NCBI RefSeq assembly: GCF_021206925.1
Contig: NZ_JAJPRF010000004.1
Coordinates: 186,001 to 250,000 of the forward strand
DNA: 64,000 nucleotides
Source of the DNA: Rhodoflexus caldus
GTDB lineage: Bacteria; Bacteroidota; Bacteroidia; Cytophagales; Thermoflexibacteraceae
Direction: 5' to 3'
Positions 33,401 through 39,071 of this stretch are shown here, one piece after another; position 1 is the first letter of the stretch; each line of letters begins with the position of its first letter. The notes beneath the pieces were generated by a model. The model was not told the origin of the DNA. It made no database searches and saw nothing but the letters and a program-made list of their open reading frames with translations. A program made the translations under genes and the position numbers.

Positions 33401-34032
33401 AATGCAAGGAACGCATTGAGCGCATCGGGGCAATCAACCCCATGGCAATGGAGGCATACAACGAAATTAAACAACGCTACGACTTCATCAACGAACAGAA
33501 AAACGACCTGCTGACCGCCAAAGCCTCTTTGCTGCAAACCATTGACGAAATAGATGCCATTGCCCGTAAACAATTTTTGGAATCTTTTGAGCAAATCCGT
33601 GCTAACTTCATTCGCGTGTTCCGTTCGCTGTTTTCCGAAGAGGACACCTGCGATTTGATTTTGTTAGACCCCGAAAACCCGTTAGAGTCGGCAATTGACA
33701 TTATGGCAAAGCCCAAAGGCAAGCGTCCGCTTACGATTAACCAGCTTTCGGGGGGCGAAAAAACCCTCACCGCTACGTCGCTGCTGTTTGCCATTTACCT
33801 GTTGCGCCCCGCGCCTTTCTGTATTTTTGACGAAGTGGACGCACCGTTAGACGACGCCAATATTGACAAGTTTAACAATATTATCCGCAAGTTTGCCGAT
33901 AATTCGCAGTTCATCATTGTAACGCACAACAAGCGCACCATGTCCGCCACCGATGTTATGTACGGCGTAACCATGTTGGAACAGGGTGTTTCGCGGGTCG
34001 TACCCGTAGATTTGCGGGCATTGGCAGAGTAG
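30490..34032 (+). CDS. smc: Chromosome segregation protein SMC
   Basis: 1180 residues. ATP-binding head halves at both ends: Walker A GPNGCGKSN (31-39), signature LSGGEKTLTA and Walker B FCIFDEVDAPLDD near the C-terminus. Between them are two long coiled coils and a hinge domain at about 510-640 (SMEGFPEAVRFL, LCIENYLQPYMSHYVVENEE in part). It compacts and segregates the chromosome with ScpA/ScpB, which are not encoded nearby. The 400-bp stretch upstream holds repeat R2 and heptamer remnants; a TACTTTTG at 30184-30191 could be its -7 element, with a leader of nearly 300 nt. Confidence 0.97.
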   Translation: MQLSKLEIKGFKSFGDKVTINFDAGITGIVGPNGCGKSNVVDAIRWVLGEQRTKNLRSDKMENVIFNGTKNRKPQQMAEVSLTFLNTKNLLPTEYTEVTITRRYYRSGESEYLLNGVNCRLKDINNLFMDTGIGPDSYAIIELKMVDDLLNDTSGSRRELFEEAAGISKFKARKKETIKKVGDTDADLARVEDLLFEIEKNLRSLEKQAKQAERYYKAKDEYKQISLELAKKIVSRQRETLIGIQAQLNAENDQKAALTAQIAELEASIEQTQAAILQKEKLLAGRQRVLNEHVGKIRQYESEQKLKNERLRFLTDRRANLERQIGDEQHNTDVLHNRIAVLKEEQQSARRQADETDFTLDSLKADYEAEREQVQALQKQLSEATANGNTAKNEVFQLNKSLEIKHMQYNALRLELEKNYTDASQQRASLEALSDTVLDLRDQVADLERELADMQAAEVALQESIAKSTQQAEDLRLQIAAEHRKADALQNEYNLTKSLVDSMEGFPEAVRFLHTDKRFAKNTPLLSDIINAADEFKLCIENYLQPYMSHYVVENEEQALAGINLLSEAGKGRANFFVMSQLMRGNIPTPHKQEIGGAVHALSVIDFDTRFTPLIYSLLGNVYILTGNQEVLPRVLQEVTLITQNGKIIRQPFSLSGGSVGLFEGKRLGRAKNLEKLSRQLAELNDKIKKDEDRLKALYQYIEQQKADSKKAAIETAQRDLNRLQQEATAARIRQEQLQQLVSSSDLKKEDIEARMDILREEISETEPQVRMAQQQLSQAESELSHLNNELFRRNEVLNRKQTAYNEQNMRSYQLRNRLETLEKEIEYRGNDIVSLRRRMEQAQAELQKTEAEIRELATSNTLSDSELLSLYEEKESIEAAVREAEQDYFAARGSIAETEKEIRELRRRRETSDQLIAEMNNRLNEARLQTASLKERLSVEFEIDLEAVMNAPDLILSDLSEEFLREEQQKCKERIERIGAINPMAMEAYNEIKQRYDFINEQKNDLLTAKASLLQTIDEIDAIARKQFLESFEQIRANFIRVFRSLFSEEDTCDLILLDPENPLESAIDIMAKPKGKRPLTINQLSGGEKTLTATSLLFAIYLLRPAPFCIFDEVDAPLDDANIDKFNNIIRKFADNSQFIIVTHNKRTMSATDVMYGVTMLEQGVSRVVPVDLRALAE

Positions 34033-34073
34033 TTTGTTGCGGTTTTTGTAGATTTGGATAAACACAGACGCAC

Positions 34074-34373
34074 ATGATGATTACCCGCGAAGCAATTATC
34101 GCCAAAATTCAATCTGAAAAAGAAGCTATTTCCCGATGCGGCATCCAATCCGTCGGCCTGTTCGGCTCTTACGCAAGAGGCGAACAAACCGAAAACAGCG
34201 ATATAGACCTATTGATTGATTTTGCACCTAATAAGGAAAATTTTGACAGCTTCATGAGTTTTTATGACTTGGCGGAAAATTTATTCAGTGGCTATAAAGT
34301 GGACGTGGTTACCAAAAACGGACTTAGCCCGTACATAGGGCCGAAAATTTTAAGCGAGGCAATATATGTCTAA
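34074..34373 (+). CDS. MntA-type nucleotidyltransferase (antitoxin of a HEPN/MNT pair)
   Basis: 99 residues. Minimal nucleotidyltransferase domain with an intact GS-X10-D-X-D motif (G31, S32, D43, D45; GLFGSYARGEQTENSDIDLL). In studied MntA/HepT pairs this enzyme adds AMP to a tyrosine of the HepT RNase and so neutralises it. It overlaps the next gene by 8 bp, typical for such pairs. It follows smc by 41 bp on the same strand. Confidence 0.88.
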   Translation: MMITREAIIAKIQSEKEAISRCGIQSVGLFGSYARGEQTENSDIDLLIDFAPNKENFDSFMSFYDLAENLFSGYKVDVVTKNGLSPYIGPKILSEAIYV

Positions 34374-34707
34374 GGAGCCTATTGTCTATTTGAAGCATAT
34401 CTTAGATGAGTGTTCATTCATCCGCTCGGTCATTACGCCCGAAAAATCGCAGTTAGAATTTCTCAACGACGAGATACTGAAACGTGCCGTTGTCCGAAGT
34501 TTGGAAATTATCGGTGAAGCAACCAAGAATATACCCGCTGATTTTAAGGTCAAATGGGCGACGATTCAATGGAAAAATATGGCAGGTATGCGCGACCGAC
34601 TTATTTATGACTACATTGGAGTTAATTATAACATTGTTTGGGATGTTGCCCGATACAAAATACCGGAGTTGCATGAGCAGATAAAGGCCGTTATTCAAAG
34701 CGAATAA
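34366..34707 (+). CDS. HepT-like DUF86 HEPN protein with altered RNase motif
   Basis: 113 residues, all-helical DUF86/HEPN fold (VRSLEIIGEATKNIP, WKNMAGMRDRLIYDYIGV in part, VWDVARYKIPELHEQI). The family RNase motif is R-X4-H-X-Y; here it reads R76-D-R-L-I-Y81-D-Y83, so the catalytic histidine is tyrosine while the arginine and the tyrosine that MntA modifies are kept. Either the RNase activity is lost or this is a variant branch. It overlaps the MntA gene by 8 bp. Confidence 0.82.
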   Translation: MSKEPIVYLKHILDECSFIRSVITPEKSQLEFLNDEILKRAVVRSLEIIGEATKNIPADFKVKWATIQWKNMAGMRDRLIYDYIGVNYNIVWDVARYKIPELHEQIKAVIQSE

Positions 34708-34833
34708 AGTTTACGAAGCAACCACAACGTCAGAAGCAATTACAGCTCAAACAACATAAGTATCATTTCGGCATCTCTCAGGGTTGCTCACAGTTCAACA
34801 GCCTCAACCATCCGATAATCCCCGACAATCCGC

Positions 34834-34841
34834 TAACTTTG
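34834..34841 (+). promoter_or_regulatory. -7 element before the pterin synthase gene
   Basis: TAACTTTG, an exact match to TAnnTTTG, 29 bp before the ATG at 34870. The -33 position has no TTTG, so this may be a weaker or activated promoter. Confidence 0.5.
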
Positions 34842-34869
34842 CGGTGCAAAATTCAAACGAGGTAGGGAA

Positions 34870-35289
34870 ATGGTGTACATCTGCCGCAAAGAGCATTTTA
34901 ATGCCGCGCATAAACTATACAATCCGAACTGGTCGCCCGAAAAAAACGTGGAGGTTTTCGGCCCCTGCGCCAATGCCAACTGGCATGGGCATAACTTTGA
35001 ACTTATTGTTACGGTGAAAGGCAAGCCCGACCCCGAAACGGGCTTTGTCATGGATTTGAAGGCTTTGAGCAACATCATCAAGCGTGAGGTGGTGGACAAA
35101 TTAGACCATAAAAACCTCAACTTAGACGTGGACTTCATGCAGGGCAAAATGACAAGTTGCGAAATCCTGATTCAGGAAATCTGGAAAATTTTAGCCCCGA
35201 AAATCAAAGAAAAAGCCCCCAACGCCGACCTGCACAAACTCACACTCTACGAAACGCATCAGAATTTTGTAGAGTATATGGGCGAATAG
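34870..35289 (+). CDS. 6-pyruvoyl-tetrahydropterin synthase type enzyme (PTPS/QueD family)
   Basis: 139 residues. Zinc ligands H14, H39 and H41; catalytic C33 in CANANWHGH, that is C-X5-HGH. This spacing is that of the PTPS (tetrahydrobiopterin) group, whereas QueD enzymes of queuosine synthesis have C-X3-HGH. The rest also follows animal PTPS: VFGPCANAN, VTVKGKPDPETGFVMDL, KLDHKNLNLDVDF and the ending YETHQNFVEYMGE. It would convert dihydroneopterin triphosphate to 6-pyruvoyl-tetrahydropterin; automatic annotation would probably say QueD. The ABC-F gene follows after 19 bp. Confidence 0.83.
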   Translation: MVYICRKEHFNAAHKLYNPNWSPEKNVEVFGPCANANWHGHNFELIVTVKGKPDPETGFVMDLKALSNIIKREVVDKLDHKNLNLDVDFMQGKMTSCEILIQEIWKILAPKIKEKAPNADLHKLTLYETHQNFVEYMGE

Positions 35290-35308
35290 TTAATAAAATC
35301 ATCTGCTT

Positions 35309-37186
35309 ATGAACATCATTTCGGCTGATAATATCGGCAAAACTTTTGACGGCGAGCGCTGGCTGTTCCGCAACCTGACCTTCGGGCTTTCGCAAGGCGA
35401 AAAAGTAGCCTTGGTAGGCGTTAACGGTTCGGGCAAAACTACTTTGATGAACATGCTGGCAGGCTTGATTCCGCCCGATGAAGGTACGGTATCAGTCCGA
35501 AAAGATGTGCGCATGGGCTACCTGACGCAAAACCCCGTTTTTGATGAGCGGGCAACCGTTTGGCAAGCCGTTTTTCAGTCCGAACATCCCGCGCTGGCTG
35601 CCGTGCAGGCATACGAACGCGCCATGCGCAAAGGCGACGAGGCAGCGCTGCAAAAAGCATTAGAAGGCATGGAAACGCCCGGCGCGTGGGAGTTGGAGTA
35701 TAAAATGAAAGAGATTTTGGGCAAATTGGGCTTGCACGACACCCAGCAGCCCGTTGCACAACTTTCAGGCGGGCAGCGCAAACGCTTGGCACTGGCGCAA
35801 CTGCTCATGTCCGATGCCGAACTGATGATATTGGACGAGCCGACCAACCACTTGGACTTAGATACGATTGAGTGGTTAGAAGGCGTGCTGGCAACCGCTA
35901 ACCGCACCATTTTGCTCGTTACGCACGACCGCTATTTCTTAGACCGCGTCGCCAATGTGGTACTGGAATTGGACGGCGGAAAAGTTTATCGTTATGCGGG
36001 CAATTACGGCTACTTTTTGGAGAAAAAAGAGGAGCGGATGCAAACAGAAGCCGCAGCGGTGGACAAAGCCCGCAACCTGATGCGCACCGAATTGGAATGG
36101 ATTCGCCGACAGCCCAAAGCCCGCACCACCAAAGCCAAATTCCGCGTAGATGCTTTTGAAGACCTTAAAGAACGCGCCGCGGGAAAAGCCCCCGAAAAAA
36201 AGTTAGAAATCAACGCGGGAATGGCACGTCAGGGCAAAAAAATCATTGAAGTTGAACATCTATACAAAGCCTTTGGCGATAAAATCATCCTCAAAGATTT
36301 CAGCTATACCTTTCGGCGCAGCGACAAAATAGGCATCGTCGGGGAAAACGGCGTAGGCAAAACCACTTTCCTCAAACTGCTGACAGGCGAACTGCCCCCC
36401 GACCGCGGAACGGTGGACATGGGGCAAAATACCGTCATCGGTTACTACACGCAACAGGAACTCATCGCCCCGCCCGATTTGCGCATCATTGATTCGGTAA
36501 AAGCCGTTGCCGAAGTTATCACCACGGGCACGGGTGAAACCATCACCGCATCGCAATTGCTCAACCTGTTTCGCTTTCCGCCTTCGGTGCAATACACGCC
36601 CGTTTCGCGGTTGAGCGGCGGAGAAAAGCGCCGCCTGCAACTGCTGCACGTGCTGATGAAAAACCCCAACTTCCTGATTCTGGACGAGCCGACCAACGAT
36701 TTGGACATCCTCACGCTCAACATTTTGGAAGATTTTCTGGCCAATTTCGGAGGTTGCCTGCTCATCGTTTCCCACGACCGCTATTTCTTAGACCGATTGG
36801 TTGAACACCTGTTCGTATTTGAAGGCAACGGCACGGTACGCGACTTCCCGGGCAACTACACCGACTACCGCAACCACTTAGCCGAAGAACAGGCAGCCCG
36901 CGCCGCTTTGCAGGAAAAAACCGCCAAAGCAACCCCGACAGCGGCTACCACCGTCAAAGCCGCAGGCGAAAAACGCCGCCTGAGTTTCAAGGAAAAGCAA
37001 GAATATGAGCGTTTGGAAGGTGAAATTGCAGCCTTAGAGCAAGAAAAAACCGACATTGAAAATCTGCTTAGCACGGGCAACGGTACAGCCGAAGACTTTG
37101 CCCGCTGGGGCAAGCGGTTGCAGGAACTCACCCCGCTGATAGACGAAAAAACCATGCGCTGGTTAGAATTGGCCGAGATGGCCTGA
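35309..37186 (+). CDS. ABC-F family ATPase, Uup-like
   Basis: 625 residues, two ABC domains in one chain and no membrane helices. First: Walker A GVNGSGKTT (37-45), signature LSGGQRKRLAL, Walker B LMILDEPTNHLD. Second: GENGVGKTTFL, LSGGEKRRLQLL, FLILDEPTNDLD. The linker (about 240-310) and a charged C-terminal coiled coil (about 550-625, LSFKEKQEYERLEGEIAALE) point to the Uup subgroup. Such proteins act on the ribosome E site or on branched DNA, not in transport. It is 19 bp downstream of the pterin synthase gene. Confidence 0.9.
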   Translation: MNIISADNIGKTFDGERWLFRNLTFGLSQGEKVALVGVNGSGKTTLMNMLAGLIPPDEGTVSVRKDVRMGYLTQNPVFDERATVWQAVFQSEHPALAAVQAYERAMRKGDEAALQKALEGMETPGAWELEYKMKEILGKLGLHDTQQPVAQLSGGQRKRLALAQLLMSDAELMILDEPTNHLDLDTIEWLEGVLATANRTILLVTHDRYFLDRVANVVLELDGGKVYRYAGNYGYFLEKKEERMQTEAAAVDKARNLMRTELEWIRRQPKARTTKAKFRVDAFEDLKERAAGKAPEKKLEINAGMARQGKKIIEVEHLYKAFGDKIILKDFSYTFRRSDKIGIVGENGVGKTTFLKLLTGELPPDRGTVDMGQNTVIGYYTQQELIAPPDLRIIDSVKAVAEVITTGTGETITASQLLNLFRFPPSVQYTPVSRLSGGEKRRLQLLHVLMKNPNFLILDEPTNDLDILTLNILEDFLANFGGCLLIVSHDRYFLDRLVEHLFVFEGNGTVRDFPGNYTDYRNHLAEEQAARAALQEKTAKATPTAATTVKAAGEKRRLSFKEKQEYERLEGEIAALEQEKTDIENLLSTGNGTAEDFARWGKRLQELTPLIDEKTMRWLELAEMA

Positions 37187-37250
37187 TTGGTTAAAATTGC
37201 ACCTGTGGAGGGTTTTGTGATTGCCAACCAAGTGCACAATATTATTTTAT

Positions 37251-37355
37251 ACACCAACCCGACAGGTCTTAGAAGTCTTTCAGGTTTAAATACTTGTTTT
37301 TCAACAATTTAAACAAAACATATTGCGTAAACCTCTTGCGCTTTTTGCATACACA
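37251..37355 (+). repeat. Dispersed repeat R4, copy A
   Basis: Order of blocks: ATACACCAACCCGACAGGTC, a short imperfect stem (AGGTCTT/AAGTCTTTCAGG), GGTTTAAATAC, TTGTTTTTCA, ATTTAAACAAAACA, TTGCGTAAACCTCTTGCG. The same order is seen at 56170-56270 and partly at 4131 and 46741. It follows the stop of the Uup-like gene. Confidence 0.6.
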
Positions 37356-37401
37356 AAGCGCACAGAATCGGAAGCAAACCGCATTCAGGCCTTTGTTTCG
37401 C

Positions 37402-38112
37402 TCATCTTCCGAAAAATTGGCAATAGGCATCCCATGCAATATCAGCATAGCAGTACTGCTGTCCGCGGTAGCGCCTGCCGTAGGGGAAAATCGGCATTTG
37501 CAGAAACTCATTCATCTGCTCCGAACTAATGTGCAGTCCCGCATTGTAAAATACCGCTAAGCGCCGCACCCGTTCTTTGGCCGCACACAGTGCAAGGTCA
37601 GCGGTGCGCTGCCAACTTGCAATGCGCTCAAAAACAAGCAGATACTGTAACTGTGCCAAGGGCGATTTCAGCCGTGCTATACGCAAGCGGCGTGCATCTT
37701 TCATCGGCATATGCGATAATTGCAACCATTGACGTTCGCGAGCAGTCAGCAGCGGACAATCGGCCAACTTTTCCAATTGTTCCACAAACGAAGGCTTCAT
37801 CTGAAAATGGCCGATGGAAAAATCAACGGCGCGACTGCCTTGCTGCACGTACAATAATTCTAATGCAGTCGTTTCTATCAAATCGCTGAGTTCGTTGTAA
37901 CGCACAAGTTCGGGGAAGGCGGCAGCTACGGCCATAGAGGCACGCGTATCGGCTAAAACATGCAGCGGCAGATGATGATACAGCCACTGCTCCGCCCATT
38001 GGTATTCCGACCGGTATGCCTCGCGGAAATCGGCGGCAGGCTGTGCCAAAACCTGACACGGCAGCCACAACAACATCGGTAAAAAGCGGAGATACAGAAA
38101 AATGCGGTTCAT
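37402..38112 (-). CDS. Exported lytic-transglycosylase-like protein, function unproven
   Basis: 236 residues with a signal peptide ending VLAQ at about residue 24. Not a firmly named family. The sequence contains the landmarks of a GH23-like lysozyme fold: a candidate catalytic Glu in DLIETTALELLYVQ, then SIGHFQMKPSF (compare the S-x-G-x-x-Q-x-x-P block of lytic transglycosylases) and late in the chain AVFYNAGLH (compare YNAG). It may cut or bind peptidoglycan in the periplasm. A promoter, a short leader and a terminator-like hairpin lie upstream, so expression may be set by attenuation. Confidence 0.5.
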   Translation of the reverse strand: MNRIFLYLRFLPMLLWLPCQVLAQPAADFREAYRSEYQWAEQWLYHHLPLHVLADTRASMAVAAAFPELVRYNELSDLIETTALELLYVQQGSRAVDFSIGHFQMKPSFVEQLEKLADCPLLTARERQWLQLSHMPMKDARRLRIARLKSPLAQLQYLLVFERIASWQRTADLALCAAKERVRRLAVFYNAGLHISSEQMNEFLQMPIFPYGRRYRGQQYCYADIAWDAYCQFFGR

Positions 38113-38170
38113 CAGCGGCAGATTTGCTGTATAATACCACTACCCTTGTGTGTGTTCCCTGAAAACAGGC

Positions 38171-38207
38171 AAAAAATAAAAAAGGACGCCACAAAGTAAC
38201 GTCCTTT
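38171..38207 (-). terminator. Terminator-like hairpin upstream of the 37.4-kb gene
   Basis: AAAGGACG (38181-38188) pairs with CGTCCTTT (38200-38207). On the minus strand the stem is followed by TTTTTTATTTTTT. It stands about 60 bp before the ATG of the lytic-transglycosylase-like gene and about 50 bp after the predicted transcription start, so it would end a short RNA or attenuate the gene. Confidence 0.65.
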
Positions 38208-38255
38208 AGTCTCACCAGTAAATATGAAAATGAAAAAACTATTTGCTCTTAAATC
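38172..38255 (-). ncRNA. Predicted short RNA or attenuated leader
   Basis: A transcript from the promoter at 38261-38291 would begin near 38255 and stop at the hairpin/U run near 38172, about 80 nt. No known RNA family is recognised and no convincing short reading frame is seen in it. It could be an independent small RNA or a 5-prime leader whose hairpin controls the exported protein gene downstream. Confidence 0.4.
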
Positions 38256-38260
38256 TTGCA

Positions 38261-38291
38261 CAAAGATATATTTGCTTTTTGGAAGTGCAAA
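38261..38291 (-). promoter_or_regulatory. Promoter on the minus strand before the predicted short RNA
   Basis: TTTG (38291-38288), 19 bp, TATCTTTG (38268-38261): a perfect Bacteroidota promoter. It points to the hairpin at 38181-38207. Confidence 0.75.
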
Positions 38292-38560
38292 ACCTTATAT
38301 GCGCATAAGCAAATTTAATATTTGTTAAATGCTACAATTTACGAAACAAAATATTGATAATCAGTCATTTATTATATATTTTTATTATTTAAGGCTCTGC
38401 TGAAATTTTTATATGCATCTACGGGTAATGTGCAGGCAACAGCCGTACTGCCAATTGAGCAATAGTCGTTGCACGCCGCCGTTGCCGGAAGAATTGCAAT
38501 ACGATATAGGATGATACACAAAACCTTAGCATTTGGGCAATATGCGGCAGAATAAAAAAA
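38292..38560. other. AT-rich intergenic stretch without recognised genes
   Basis: Between the minus-strand promoter and the PadR upstream repeats. A 64-codon frame on the minus strand (38372-38566) has Cys/Tyr-rich composition and no coding look. Nothing else was recognised. Confidence 0.4.
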
Positions 38561-38587
38561 TTGCAAGGTACTTTGTATTGCAAGGTA
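38561..38587 (+). promoter_or_regulatory. Direct repeat upstream of padR, possible operator
   Basis: TTGCAAGGTA occurs at 38561-38570 and again at 38578-38587, 17 bp apart, with ACTTTGT between; TACTTTG may serve as a -7 element. The site is about 95 bp before the PadR ATG, where an autoregulatory operator would be expected. Confidence 0.5.
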
Positions 38588-38682
38588 ACTTATTTAATTT
38601 AGTTCCGTATATCACCATGTAGCGATTGCGTGATTCAATACCGGATGAATGGAATGATTAATCGGACGAACCCGACAGGCTT

Positions 38683-39015
38683 ATGAACCTTGAGAATACA
38701 CAAATTCAGATGCGAAAAGGCGTGCTGGAATTCTGCATCCTGAGCATTATTTCCCGCGGGGAAATTTATGCTTCCGATATGCTGGAAGAACTCACCCGCG
38801 CCAAAATAGTGGTAGTAGAAGGAACGCTCTACCCTCTGCTAAACCGCCTGCGAAAGGCAGGGCTGGTAGATTACAAATGGGTAGAGTCTGCCTTTGGGCC
38901 GCCGCGTAAGTACTACACCCTCACTAACGAAGGGCACAAATTCCTTCAAGCGTTGCGCCAGACTTGGGATGAACTTGTTGCCTCCACGCAGGCAATTGTC
39001 AATTTTCAGGCATGA
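38683..39015 (+). CDS. PadR family transcriptional regulator
   Basis: 110 residues, the short PadR form. Winged helix: RKGVLEFCILSIISRGEIYA, DMLEELTRAKIVVVEGTLYP, LLNRLRKAGLVDYKW and the wing GPPRKYYTLTNEG. It precedes a PspC-domain membrane protein by 56 bp, an arrangement widespread in Bacteroidota, so it very probably controls that gene and itself. Confidence 0.92.
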   Translation: MNLENTQIQMRKGVLEFCILSIISRGEIYASDMLEELTRAKIVVVEGTLYPLLNRLRKAGLVDYKWVESAFGPPRKYYTLTNEGHKFLQALRQTWDELVASTQAIVNFQA

Positions 39016-39071
39016 CTGCACGCAACTTCCCGAACAATTCTTACATCTTTTAGCATGATTAGACATTCACT

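Noticed and set aside
34870-35289. QueD of queuosine synthesis
   Set aside because: Cysteine spacing is C-X5-HGH and not C-X3-HGH, and no queC, queE or queF gene is adjacent.
38221-38325. Small plus-strand frame starting MKMKKLFALKSC
   Set aside because: 34 codons, lies over a perfect promoter of the other strand, no partner or conserved pattern; probably chance.
38372-38566. Minus-strand frame of 64 codons
   Set aside because: No promoter before it, odd composition, AT-rich surroundings.
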